In this document: positions 54,866 through 63,480 of the stretch, in pieces
Position numbering within the stretch: the first letter of the stretch is position 1
Layout: each line of letters begins with the position of its first letter
Source: Rhodoferax aquaticus
GTDB lineage: Bacteria > Pseudomonadota > Gammaproteobacteria > Burkholderiales > Burkholderiaceae_C
DNA: 64,000 nt
Assembly (NCBI RefSeq): GCF_006974105.1
Contig: NZ_CP036282.1
Location: forward strand, 3,348,001-3,412,000
Reading direction: 5' to 3'
Position numbers and translations under genes: made by a program
Notes under the pieces: model-generated
Database searches by the model: none
The model's input: only the letters and a program-made list of their open reading frames with translations
What the model was told of the DNA's origin: nothing

Positions 54866-55825
54866 TCAGGCGCTCGCCACCGCCGCGCTGGCTTTGCCCT
54901 TGGGCGCAGCGGGGCCCTGAGCCGCCCGCAGGTGCGCCAGCAGCTCCACCAATATCTGCGCGACAGGCTGGGGCGGCAGATCATGCCCCATGCCGTCTAT
55001 GCCCACCAGCTTGGCCCCGGCAATGCGCTTGGCTGTATCCACGCCACAGGCATAGGGCACCAAAGGGTCGGCCCGGCCATGCAAGACCAGCGTTGGGCTG
55101 GTGATGCGCGCGAGCTGTGCCGCCCGGGTGATGTCGGCCGCCACCGCCATGAGCTGGCGTGTGGTGCCTATGGGCCGGTAGCTGCGCTGCACGCCCAACT
55201 CCACCGTGGCACGCATGGCCGCCGCGTCCAGCGGGTAGTCCGGGCTGCCAATGGCCTTGAAGAGCTTGAGGTAATGGGCCACCACCGCCTCGCTGCGCTG
55301 GCTTTTGGGGCGGCTCAGCAGCACGCGCAACACCTTGGCTTGCGGGCGTGGCAAATGCTTAGCACCACTGGTGCTCATGATGCTGGTGAGGCTGATCACC
55401 CGCTTAGGCGCGGCAATCGCCACGCGCTGCGCAATCATGCCGCCTAGGCTCACCCCCACCACATGGGCGGATTCAATCTGCAAGGCTTCCAACACGCCCA
55501 GCGCGTCATGCGCCATGTCGGCCAATGCGTATGGCGGTTTAGACAGCAGCCCCAGCCGGTATTTGATGCTGGCCCAGAGTACGTTGGGCTTGCCCAAATG
55601 GTCAAAGTGGGTGCTCAAGCCCACGTCACGGTTGTCAAAGCGGATGACGCGAAAGCCCCCGTCCTCCAGCCCCTTGACCAAGGCCGGTGGCCAGGCAATG
55701 AGCTGCATGCCCAAACCCATGATGAGCAAAACCGCCGGGCGGCGCGCCAAGGCAGGCACCAGCACACCGTCTACATGGGCGCTGTCTTCCACTTCGATGT
55801 CAATGCCATTTGCTCTAATTTTCAT
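54866..55825 (-). CDS. Alpha/beta hydrolase
   Basis: A 319-residue hydrolase. The oxyanion-hole region [14 protein letters not shown], nucleophile elbow GVSLGGM, acid in [10 protein letters not shown] and catalytic His in DGMGHDLP are all present. It belongs to the group of small-ester or lactone hydrolases; the substrate is unknown. The C-terminus is Ala/Lys-rich. It is 52 bp upstream of queF on the same strand. Confidence 0.85.
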   Translation of the reverse strand: MKIRANGIDIEVEDSAHVDGVLVPALARRPAVLLIMGLGMQLIAWPPALVKGLEDGGFRVIRFDNRDVGLSTHFDHLGKPNVLWASIKYRLGLLSKPPYALADMAHDALGVLEALQIESAHVVGVSLGGMIAQRVAIAAPKRVISLTSIMSTSGAKHLPRPQAKVLRVLLSRPKSQRSEAVVAHYLKLFKAIGSPDYPLDAAAMRATVELGVQRSYRPIGTTRQLMAVAADITRAAQLARITSPTLVLHGRADPLVPYACGVDTAKRIAGAKLVGIDGMGHDLPPQPVAQILVELLAHLRAAQGPAAPKGKASAAVASA

Positions 55826-55882
55826 ATCTGCTTACGCAATAGGGTTGGGCGCCAGAGGCCAATTCACCTCAAAAACTCACCC

Positions 55883-56659
55883 TTAGGTGGCGACATTGCG
55901 CCTAAACACAAGGCGCTCAGGCGAAGACGCTTCAGTGCTGAAGGCGTAGCCGTCCACATCAAAGGCGCGCAGCTGGTGGGGCTGCACCAGCTGGTTTTCA
56001 ATCGCAAAGCGTGCCATCAGGCCGCGCGCGCGCTTGGCCATGAAGCTGATGATTTTGTACTGCCCGCCTTTGTACTCTTGGAACACGCACTCCACCACGC
56101 GGGCCTTCAGGGCTTTGGTGTCCACCGCTTTGAAATACTCTTGCGAGGCGAGGTTCACCACCACAGGGCTGATGTCAGACTGCAGCCGGGTGTTGAGGTA
56201 CTCGGCAATTTGGCTGCCCCAGAACTGGTACAAATTGCTGCCCTGCGGCGTGGGCAAGCGCGTGCCCATCTCTAACCGGTAAGGCTGCATCAAGTCCAAA
56301 GGCCGCAGCACGCCGTACAGCCCGCTCAATATGCACACGTGTTGCTGCGTCCAATCCAGCGCCTTGGCGTCCAAACTGTGTGCTTGCAAGCCGTCATACA
56401 CATCGCCATTAAACGCCAAAATGGCTTGGCGGGCATTTCGCTCAGAGGCTTTAGGCGACCATGCTTGGTAGCGCCCCACATTCAACGACGAGAGCTTGTC
56501 GCTCAAGTCCATCAGCTCGGCAATGGCTTGAGGTGAATAGGTGCGCAGCACCTCAATCAAAGCTTGCGACTGTTTAACAAACAGCGGCGCCGTATGCGGC
56601 TGGCCTTGCAAGGGGGTTTCGTAGTCAAGCGACTTGGCAGGAGAAAGAAGAAAAAGCAT
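55883..56659 (-). CDS. yaaA: Peroxide stress protein YaaA
   Basis: A 258-residue protein with the YaaA/DUF328 start LFLLSPAKSLDYETP, the core LSGLYGVLRPLDLMQPYRLE and a C-terminal AKRARGLMARF. In E. coli YaaA lowers free iron during hydrogen peroxide stress and is controlled by OxyR; no OxyR site was identified here. It ends 57 bp before the start of the hydrolase gene. Confidence 0.93.
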   Translation of the reverse strand: MLFLLSPAKSLDYETPLQGQPHTAPLFVKQSQALIEVLRTYSPQAIAELMDLSDKLSSLNVGRYQAWSPKASERNARQAILAFNGDVYDGLQAHSLDAKALDWTQQHVCILSGLYGVLRPLDLMQPYRLEMGTRLPTPQGSNLYQFWGSQIAEYLNTRLQSDISPVVVNLASQEYFKAVDTKALKARVVECVFQEYKGGQYKIISFMAKRARGLMARFAIENQLVQPHQLRAFDVDGYAFSTEASSPERLVFRRNVAT

Positions 56660-56874
56660 GCCGCATTATGCGTACTCCATGGGAACGGGGGCATTGCGAG
56701 GGGGTAAGCGTTTCAGGCTCGTTGGAAGCAAATTGCCGCGTGCTACGCTTGAACAGTCCGGCTATAGACCAACGACACGCAAATTCCGTTCTACCTCCGA
56801 ACCAAATCCGGGTGGCAATAGGAAATGGGATCGACTTTCACAACAGGTTAGGCAGCTCAAAGACAAATATCGAC

Positions 56875-57495
56875 ATGCGATTCTCTGGAAAACTCAAGAC
56901 TTGGAACGATGAGCGCGGCTTCGGCTTCATTGAACCCATACAAGGCGGTCAAGAAATTTTTGTCCACATCAAATCGTTCCCATCCGGAACTGGCCGCCCA
57001 ACCGTAGGACAGATACTGACCTTTGAAATCGAAACCGCGTCAGACGGCAAGAAGAAGGCTCGTGCCGTCCAGTACCCGCCACGTCAGAAGACGACACAAA
57101 GGTCCAGAAAAAGCTCGGCAGCGCAGTGGACTTTTCCGCGCCTCTTGGCCATACCGACATTCCTCGGCATATACGTCTACGTCGCGTTTCGGTGGGGCTT
57201 TTCAGTACCTGTACTTCTCGCCTATTTGGGCCTTAGCCTAGTGGCCTTCATTGCATACGCAGTGGACAAGTCGGCCGCAGTATCAGGCCGCTGGAGAACA
57301 TCAGAGCAAACATTGCATCTATTCTCTTTGGCAGGCGGCTGGCCCGGAGCCTTGATTGCACAGCAACTCCTGAGGCACAAAACAAGCAAGCAAAGCTTCG
57401 TTGTGGTGTTCTGGTTCACCGTGGTGCTCAACGTCGGAGCTTTCGTAGCTTGGAATGCCGGACTCATTCCTGTACCTCGGCCAGGCATTGCCTAG
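56875..57495 (+). CDS. Cold-shock-domain / DUF1294 membrane protein
   Basis: A 206-residue protein. An N-terminal cold-shock domain (FSGKLKTWNDERGFGFIEP, then EIFVHIKSF) is followed by a basic linker and three to four membrane helices of DUF1294 (KSAAVSGRWRTSEQTLHLFS, LAGGWPGALIAQQLLRHKTS). The ATG at 56875 starts the cold-shock domain directly; upstream reading of the frame is unsupported. The fusion is widespread in proteobacteria; its function is unknown. Confidence 0.85.
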   Translation: MRFSGKLKTWNDERGFGFIEPIQGGQEIFVHIKSFPSGTGRPTVGQILTFEIETASDGKKKARAVQYPPRQKTTQRSRKSSAAQWTFPRLLAIPTFLGIYVYVAFRWGFSVPVLLAYLGLSLVAFIAYAVDKSAAVSGRWRTSEQTLHLFSLAGGWPGALIAQQLLRHKTSKQSFVVVFWFTVVLNVGAFVAWNAGLIPVPRPGIA

Positions 57496-57660
57496 CTGCA
57501 CACCATCGGCAGTAAACAAAGTGGGTTAAAACGGCCGCCTCGTTTGCACTGAAATGACTTGTAGTGAGCGCAAAGTAGGCGTCTAGTTCACTTCCCAACG
57601 CCTACTTGCGCTGTCCGATCGCCTCACAGCTTCAATCTCGCGTGCACCACAGCCTATTAG

Positions 57661-57671
57661 CCCCCCCCCCC
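57661..57671 (+). repeat. Homopolymeric C tract upstream of valS
   Basis: Eleven consecutive C residues, 24 bp before the valS ATG, in the putative leader. The rest of the gap 57496-57695 shows no gene. Confidence 0.7.
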
Positions 57672-57695
57672 GCCTAGGTCGAATAAAATTGCGGG

Positions 57696-60635
57696 ATGAC
57701 CGAACCCCTACAACAACCTGGGCTAAACAGCCTCTCCAAATCCTTCGAACCCGCAGCGTTGGAGGCCCATTGGGGCCCAGAGTGGGAACAACGCGGCTAC
57801 GGTGTCGCTGGTTTCCGTGGCACCCAAGCGCCACAAGCCGATGCGCCCGCGTTTTCTATCCAGCTGCCGCCCCCCAATGTGACGGGCACGCTGCACATGG
57901 GCCATGCGTTTAACCAAACCATCATGGACTCGCTGACCCGTTACCACCGCATGCGGGGCTTCAATACAGCGTGGATTCCAGGCACCGACCATGCAGGCAT
58001 TGCCACCCAAATCGTGGTGGAGCGCCAGCTGCAAGCCCAAAACATCAGCCGCCACGATATGGGTCCTACGCCCGCCGAGGCGCGCAAAAACTTTGTCTCC
58101 AAAGTGTGGGAGTGGAAAGAAAAAAGCGGCAACACCATCACCACCCAAATGCGCCGCATGGGCGACACGGTGGACTGGAGCCGTGAGTACTTCACCATGG
58201 ACCCCAAGCTGTCCAAAACGGTGACCGAAACCTTTGTGCAGCTCTACAAGCAAGGCCTGATCTACCGTGGCAAGCGCTTGGTGAACTGGGACCCGGTGTT
58301 GCAAAGCGCGGTGAGCGACCTCGAAGTGGAAAACGAGGAACGCAACAGCTTTATGTGGCACATCGAGTACCCGTTTAGCGATGGCCCACAAACCGCTGCT
58401 GATGGCACGCCCCTGCGCGGCATGCACATTGCCACCACCCGCCCCGAGACCATGCTGGCCGACGGTGCACTGTGCGTACACCCTGAAGACGAGCGCTACC
58501 AGCACCTGATTGGCAAGCTGGTGGACCTGCCCCTGTGCGACCGCAAAATCCCCATCATTGCGGACGATTTTGTGGACCGCGCCTTTGGTAGCGGCTGCGT
58601 GAAGATCACCGGCGCGCACGACTTCAACGACTACGCCTGCTCCCAGCGCCACAATCTGCCGCTGATCACCATCTTCACGCTGGACGCCAAGATCAATAGC
58701 AACGGCCCTGCGGCTTATCAAGGCATGGACCGCTATGAGTGCCGCAAGGCCGTGCTCAAAGACTTGGAAGCCCAAGGCTTTTTGCAAAAAGCCGTACCGC
58801 ACAAAAACATGGTGCCGGTCTGCGCACGTACCGGCCAAGTGGTCGAACCGATGCTGACCGACCAATGGTTTGTGGCAGTGAACAAAGTAGGCGCAGGCGA
58901 TGCCACGGGCAAGTCCATCGCCCAAAAGGCGATTGACGCGGTGCACTCGGGCGAAGTGAAGTTTGTGCCCGAAAACTGGATCAACACCTACAACCAGTGG
59001 ATGAACAACATCCAAGACTGGTGTATAAGCCGCCAACTCTGGTGGGGCCACCAAATCCCGGCCTGGTACGACGAGCAAGGCAATGTGTACGTCGCCCGCG
59101 ATGAGGCAGAAGCGCAAGCCCAAGCACCGGGTAAAACGCTGCGCCGCGACGATGACGTGCTAGACACCTGGTACTCCAGCGCCTTGGTGCCCTTCAGCAC
59201 GATGGGCTGGGGCAATGATGGCGAGGGCACCGGAGCCACCGACGACTACAACTTGTACCTGCCTAGCAGCACTTTGGTCACCGGCTACGACATCATCTTC
59301 TTCTGGGTCGCCCGCATGATCATGATGACCACCCACTTCACTGGGCGGGTGCCGTTCAAGCATGTGTACATCCACGGCCTGGTGCGCGACGCCGAAGGCA
59401 AGAAGATGAGCAAGTCCGAAGGCAATGTGCTGGACCCGGTGGACTTGATCGACGGCATTGCCTTGGCCCCTTTGCTGGACAAGCGCTCCGAAGGCCTGCG
59501 CAAGCCCGAGACAGCACCGCAAGTACGCAAGAAGACGGAAAAAGAGTTTCCCCAAGGCATTCCCGCATTCGGGGCGGACGCTTTGCGCTTTACCTTTGCC
59601 TCTTTGGCGTCCTTGGGCCGTAGCATTAACTTTGACTCCAAGCGCTGCGAAGGCTATCGCAACTTCTGCAACAAGCTGTGGAACGCCACCCGCTTTGTAC
59701 TGATGAACTGCGAAGGCCAGGATTGCGGCTTGGCAGAGCACAGCACGGCCGAATGCGCCACAGGCGAATACCTGAGCTTCAGCCCAGCAGACCGCTGGAT
59801 TGTGTCGCTCTTGCAAAAGGCGGAAGCCCAAGTGGCCCAAGGCTTTGAAGACTACCGTCTGGACAATGTTGCCAACACGATCTACGACTTTGTGTGGAAC
59901 GAGTTCTGCGATTGGTACCTGGAAATTGCCAAAGTGCAAATTCAGACCGGCAATGACGCGCAACAACGCGCCACCCGCCGCACCCTGATTCGCACCCTAG
60001 AAACCATTTTGCGTTTGTCCCACCCCATCACGCCCTTCATCACCGAAGAGCTGTGGCAAAAGGTGTCCGTGGTTGCCGGTCGCTCTGGCCCATCCATCGC
60101 CATTGCGGCCTACCCTGTGAGCCAGCCTGAGCGCATTGACGAGGCAGCCATTGCCCATGTCACCAAGCTCAAGCAATTGGTAGACGCTTGCCGCAATCTG
60201 CGTGGCGAGATGGGTGTGTCGCCGTCCACCAAGCTGCCTTTGTATGTGGTGGCCAACACCCCCGCAGAAACCGCGTTTGTGCAAGCCAGCGGCCCTGTGT
60301 TGCAGGCCATGGCCAAACTCAACGAAGTGCGGGTGTTTGACGACGCGGCTGCGTGGGCTGCCGCTGCACAAGCTTCACCGGTGGCCGTGGTCGGCGAAGC
60401 CCGTATCTGCCTGTTCATGGAAGTGGACGTGGCCGCTGAGAAGATTCGCTTAGGCAAAGAAGTGACCCGATTGGAAGGTGAGATCGCCCGTGCCAACGGC
60501 AAGCTGTCCAACGAAGCCTTTGTGGCCAAAGCACCGCCTGCTGTGATCGAGCAAGAACGCAAACGGGTGGCAGACTTTGCCGCCACCGTTGCAAAAATGC
60601 GTGACCAATTGGCGCAGTTGGAAAAGCAAGGCTAA
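57696..60635 (+). CDS. valS: Valyl-tRNA synthetase
   Basis: A 979-residue class I synthetase with the HIGH-equivalent HMGH at residues 67-70 (context PPPNVTGTL), a CP1 editing domain ([19 protein letters not shown]), KMSKS at 570-574, an anticodon-binding helical domain and a C-terminal coiled coil ([20 protein letters not shown]). It charges tRNA-Val. Essential gene, intact. Confidence 0.97.
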   Translation: MTEPLQQPGLNSLSKSFEPAALEAHWGPEWEQRGYGVAGFRGTQAPQADAPAFSIQLPPPNVTGTLHMGHAFNQTIMDSLTRYHRMRGFNTAWIPGTDHAGIATQIVVERQLQAQNISRHDMGPTPAEARKNFVSKVWEWKEKSGNTITTQMRRMGDTVDWSREYFTMDPKLSKTVTETFVQLYKQGLIYRGKRLVNWDPVLQSAVSDLEVENEERNSFMWHIEYPFSDGPQTAADGTPLRGMHIATTRPETMLADGALCVHPEDERYQHLIGKLVDLPLCDRKIPIIADDFVDRAFGSGCVKITGAHDFNDYACSQRHNLPLITIFTLDAKINSNGPAAYQGMDRYECRKAVLKDLEAQGFLQKAVPHKNMVPVCARTGQVVEPMLTDQWFVAVNKVGAGDATGKSIAQKAIDAVHSGEVKFVPENWINTYNQWMNNIQDWCISRQLWWGHQIPAWYDEQGNVYVARDEAEAQAQAPGKTLRRDDDVLDTWYSSALVPFSTMGWGNDGEGTGATDDYNLYLPSSTLVTGYDIIFFWVARMIMMTTHFTGRVPFKHVYIHGLVRDAEGKKMSKSEGNVLDPVDLIDGIALAPLLDKRSEGLRKPETAPQVRKKTEKEFPQGIPAFGADALRFTFASLASLGRSINFDSKRCEGYRNFCNKLWNATRFVLMNCEGQDCGLAEHSTAECATGEYLSFSPADRWIVSLLQKAEAQVAQGFEDYRLDNVANTIYDFVWNEFCDWYLEIAKVQIQTGNDAQQRATRRTLIRTLETILRLSHPITPFITEELWQKVSVVAGRSGPSIAIAAYPVSQPERIDEAAIAHVTKLKQLVDACRNLRGEMGVSPSTKLPLYVVANTPAETAFVQASGPVLQAMAKLNEVRVFDDAAAWAAAAQASPVAVVGEARICLFMEVDVAAEKIRLGKEVTRLEGEIARANGKLSNEAFVAKAPPAVIEQERKRVADFAATVAKMRDQLAQLEKQG

Positions 60636-60711
60636 GCACGGCACAAGGCCCTCAGGGGCTAGGTGCGGTGCGCAGCGAATGCCAGCAGCGCTCGCCTCAC
60701 ACGCAGCATAG

Positions 60712-60752
60712 AAAAAGCCCTCACGGCTCTTGAATGGCCGTGAGGGCTTTTT
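60712..60752. terminator. Bidirectional terminator between valS and the TusA-family gene
   Basis: AAAAAGCCCTCACGGC, a 9-base loop, GCCGTGAGGGCTTTTT: a 16-bp perfect stem with A and T runs, serving both converging genes. Confidence 0.9.
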
Positions 60753-60766
60753 GCTTGATGGGGCTT

Positions 60767-60994
60767 TCAGCGCCTGCGCAAAACGTGGATGTAGTCTTTT
60801 TCTACCGTCTGCTGCTCCAGCAACTCGTTACCGGTTTGCTTGGCAAACGCCTGAAAATCACGGATCGAGCCACTGTCGGTGGACACCACCTTCAAGACCT
60901 GCCCACTTTGCAATTCAGACAGTGCTTTTTTGGCCTTCAAAATAGGCAAGGGGCAATTCAGCCCGCGGGTGTCAATTTCTTTGTCTATTTGCAT
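60767..60994 (-). CDS. TusA-family sulfurtransferase-like protein
   Basis: A 75-residue protein with the TusA/SirA pattern: DTRGLNCPLPILKAKKAL, where the Cys in CPLP carries persulfide sulfur. It is a sulfur carrier; which pathway it serves cannot be told here, although cysM is nearby. AGGAA precedes the ATG. Confidence 0.9.
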   Translation of the reverse strand: MQIDKEIDTRGLNCPLPILKAKKALSELQSGQVLKVVSTDSGSIRDFQAFAKQTGNELLEQQTVEKDYIHVLRRR

Positions 60995-61036
60995 CGCTAT
61001 TCCTTGGTCGCTGGCATTGTAGGGCGCAGCCTAAGC

Positions 61037-61585
61037 CTACGTGGCCTGCACCGCGGCATCTGGCTTGGGCCACTCCACAAACTCAGGCGCATAGCCCCGC
61101 CCCTTCAGCCAATCCGCCAAGGCATAGCCGGTGCCCGACGGCCAGCACTTCACCTTCTCCGGTGCAAACAGGCGGTACTCCACCAGTTCAGGCGACAAAC
61201 GCACATCCCCTTGGCACACCGCGTGGTAGGCGATGATGATTTGGTTCATCCGCTGAAAGTCGTACACGCCAATCAAAGACAAGGAGTCCGTGCGCAAGGC
61301 GGTTTCCTCGGCAATCTCCCTGCGTATGCCGTCTTCTGGGGTTTCGCCGGCTTCCATAAACCCGGTAATCAGGGCGAAAGCCTTGCCACTCCAAGCCGCA
61401 TTGCGCGCCAGCAAGATTTGCCCGTGGTACTCAATGACTGCAGCCAACACGGGCGTGGGGTTGTTCCAGTGCGTAAAGTCGCAGGCTGTGCAACGCAAGC
61501 GCGTGGTGTCACCACCATCTTCCATCCGCGTGATGTGCTGCAAGGGAGTTGCGCACTGCGGGCAATACACAAAATTGGTCGCCAT
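61037..61585 (-). CDS. NUDIX hydrolase with zinc ribbon
   Basis: A 182-residue protein with an N-terminal zinc ribbon (CPQC and CTAC) and a Nudix box GFMEAGETPEDGIRREIAEE, ending TAL where the consensus has a Gly in place of Ala. It resembles NADH pyrophosphatase (NudC) in having the zinc ribbon but is shorter. Probable nucleotide-derivative hydrolase; the substrate is uncertain. Confidence 0.85.
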   Translation of the reverse strand: MATNFVYCPQCATPLQHITRMEDGGDTTRLRCTACDFTHWNNPTPVLAAVIEYHGQILLARNAAWSGKAFALITGFMEAGETPEDGIRREIAEETALRTDSLSLIGVYDFQRMNQIIIAYHAVCQGDVRLSPELVEYRLFAPEKVKCWPSGTGYALADWLKGRGYAPEFVEWPKPDAAVQAT

Positions 61586-61608
61586 ACGGCCCTTTTCTCT
61601 GCGTTAAT

Positions 61609-61655
61609 TACTATGCAATTGATAGCGGCCTGCGCTTATCCCATGAGCGCAAGTG
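61609..61655 (-). repeat. Dispersed repeat copy between NUDIX and cysM genes
   Basis: A reverse-orientation copy (TTGATAGCGGCCTGCGCTTA, then TCCCATGAGCGCAAG) in the 76-bp gap. Confidence 0.6.
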
Positions 61656-61661
61656 GCATAT

Positions 61662-62570
61662 TCAGGCAGGGAAAACCCCGGTGGACAAGTACCGATCGCC
61701 CCTGTCGCACACCACAAACACCACGGTGGCATTTTGCTCACGCTTGGCGATTTCTTGCGCAACCCAGCAGGCACCGGCGGCGGAGATGCCAGCAAAAATG
61801 CCTTCTTCTCGTGCGAGTCGGCGGCACATGTCCTCAGCGTCCACTTGGCTCACGTACACCAACTCATCCACATTGGCTGGGTTGTAGATTTTTGGCAAGT
61901 ATTCTTGCGGCCACTTGCGAATGCCGGGGATGCGTGAGCCCTCTGATGGCTGCGCACCGATGATGCGGATGTTGGGGTTCTTTTCCTTTAAGTAACGCGC
62001 AACACCGGTGATGGTGCCCGTGGTCCCCATGGCGCTGACAAAGTGGGTGATTTGCCCCTCTGTGTCTTCCCAAATCTCGGGGCCTGTGGTCTCGTAATGG
62101 ATGCGTGGGTTGTCTTCGTTGGCAAACTGGTCCAGCACATAGCCCTTACCTTCTGCACGCATTTTTTCCGCAAGGTCGCGGGCGTATTCCATGCCACCGC
62201 TCTTGGGCGTCAAGATCAACTCGGCGCCAAAGGCCTTCATGGTTTGGACGCGTTCAATCGACAGGTCCTCCGGCATGATGAGCACCATGCGATAGCCCTT
62301 GATCGCTGCAGCCATGGCCAAGGCAATGCCGGTGTTTCCGGAGGTTGCCTCAATCAAGGTATCGCCCACTTTGATATCGCCGCGCTCTTGGGCGCGCTGG
62401 ATCATGGACAGCGCGGGGCGATCTTTGACTGAGCCTGCAGGATTATTGCCCTCCAATTTACCCAGTACAACGTTGTTGCGGGCTTGGTTTTCAGCAGCGC
62501 CTATGCGTTGCAAAGCAACAAGTGGAGTTTTTCCGATGGAATTTTCAATGGTTTTGTATTTCATAGCCAT
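61662..62570 (-). CDS. cysM: Cysteine synthase B
   Basis: A 302-residue PLP enzyme. The PLP lysine is in NPAGSVKDRPAL, the phosphate loop is TSGNTG, and the second-half motif is SAMGTTGTITGVARYL. It makes cysteine from O-acetylserine and sulfide or thiosulfate. The ATG at 62570 matches the family start (KYKTIENSIGKTPLV follows); the frame extends upstream only through the tRNA gene. It is divergent from tRNA-Leu. Confidence 0.93.
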   Translation of the reverse strand: MAMKYKTIENSIGKTPLVALQRIGAAENQARNNVVLGKLEGNNPAGSVKDRPALSMIQRAQERGDIKVGDTLIEATSGNTGIALAMAAAIKGYRMVLIMPEDLSIERVQTMKAFGAELILTPKSGGMEYARDLAEKMRAEGKGYVLDQFANEDNPRIHYETTGPEIWEDTEGQITHFVSAMGTTGTITGVARYLKEKNPNIRIIGAQPSEGSRIPGIRKWPQEYLPKIYNPANVDELVYVSQVDAEDMCRRLAREEGIFAGISAAGACWVAQEIAKREQNATVVFVVCDRGDRYLSTGVFPA

Positions 62571-62605
62571 AAATGTGCCATAATTCAAGTCTTCACAGAT
62601 TACCT

Positions 62606-62690
62606 GCCCAGGTGGTGAAATTGGTAGACTCAGGGGACTCAAAATCCCCCGCCGCAAGGCGTGCCGGTTCGAGTCCGGCCCTGGGCACCA
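62606..62690 (+). tRNA. tRNA-Leu (anticodon CAA)
   Basis: An 85-base class II tRNA including an encoded CCA. The acceptor stem GCCCAGG pairs with CCTGGGC; the anticodon stem GGGGA/TCCCC encloses the loop CTCAAAA, giving anticodon CAA; there is a long variable arm and a T arm with GGTTCGAGTCC. The 3' end points toward the repeat block and phage genes, a classic integration site. Confidence 0.95.
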
Positions 62691-62716
62691 CAATTAAGCC
62701 CGATGTTGATACAACA

Positions 62717-62941
62717 TGTAAACCGTCAGATGGTTTGCTGAACTGTAAACCGTCAGATGGTTTGCTGAACCACGACACATGGTTTGACGTTTGATGGCCG
62801 AAAAGCCTCTACTTATCCACAAAAAATGTGGATAAGTAGAGGTGTAAACCGTCAGATGGTTTGCTGAACCACGACACATGGTTTGACGTTTGATGGCCGA
62901 AAAGCCTCTACTTATCCACAAAAAATGTGGATAAGTAGAGG
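62717..62941 (+). repeat. Tandem repeat block: 27-nt partial plus two identical 99-nt units
   Basis: A 27-nt partial copy (62717-62743) precedes two exact 99-nt units (62744-62842 and 62843-62941), each starting TGTAAACCGTCAGATGGTTT. Each unit also contains a related inner sequence (CATGGTTTGACG) and a strong hairpin. The 310-bp gap 62691-63000 holds no credible gene; short open frames on the minus strand are by-products of the repeats. Confidence 0.9.
62800..62842. terminator. Hairpin in first tandem unit
   Basis: CCTCTACTTATCCACA, AAAAA, TGTGGATAAGTAGAGG: a 16-bp perfect stem; the flanking GAAAAG arm is not matched on the right because the next repeat unit begins. Confidence 0.6.
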
Positions 62942-62947
62942 CTTTTC
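62899..62947. terminator. 22-bp perfect hairpin in second tandem unit
   Basis: A perfect 22-bp stem (62899-62920 with 62926-62947) with loop AAAAA and the ends GAAAAGCC/GGCTTTTC. It probably terminates transcription from the phage genes on the minus strand and from the tRNA on the plus strand. Confidence 0.75.
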
Positions 62948-63000
62948 ACATTGGGCCGAGCAAAGTCTGAAGGTTGGAAGTGCCAGGATGGATTCCCAAA

Positions 63001-63453
63001 TTAAGCAAACATAATGCTTCCGACTACGTCATTGGCAGCAACAACCGTAGTGTCAGTGTCTGCGGCACCTGCCAATACGGTAATTCCGATACCAACGCTG
63101 AAAGCAATCCCACCTTCAACAGTTACTTCTGATTTCCCATTTGGGGGTATCGGGATTACCAGAAAGACGTTTGCGCCCGCCGTTACCCCACTCGCCAAGT
63201 TATGGAGCTTCACAAACTTCCACGCAGCAGTGGTGTTTGCCAACTGCCATCCAATAACGCGGCCTGGTGCGGCTTTAATCTGACCGGCATTGGCGCCTGC
63301 TGCGCTGACCAGATGAAATCTAGAAGATGCTCCTATTGCATCTGTCCGATATTGCACATCTGCTGAGACCCTTAAAGCGCCCCAGGTGCCATCCGGCAAT
63401 TGCACAGCAGCAATTGGTTTGAGCGCGCCGCTTGCACCACCTTCAATAAGCAT
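63001..63453 (-). CDS. Phage structural-type protein, unknown
   Basis: A 150-residue, Gly/Ala/Val-rich beta protein (KPIAAVQLPDGTWGALRVSA, VFLVIPIPPNGKSEVTVEGG) without cysteines, as in virion and tail proteins. GGAG precedes the ATG at good spacing. It lies immediately downstream of the tape-measure gene. The precise role is not known. Confidence 0.65.
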   Translation of the reverse strand: MLIEGGASGALKPIAAVQLPDGTWGALRVSADVQYRTDAIGASSRFHLVSAAGANAGQIKAAPGRVIGWQLANTTAAWKFVKLHNLASGVTAGANVFLVIPIPPNGKSEVTVEGGIAFSVGIGITVLAGAADTDTTVVAANDVVGSIMFA

Positions 63454-63480
63454 TTATTTCTCCAAACCAAATTGCACGTA

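Noticed and set aside
62593-62921. Small minus-strand proteins with repeated SANHLTVY
   Set aside because: They arise from the tandem DNA repeats and the tRNA gene, with no ribosome-binding site or known family.
62717-62941. CRISPR-like array
   Set aside because: The repeats are contiguous identical 99-nt units without variable spacers, and no cas genes are nearby.
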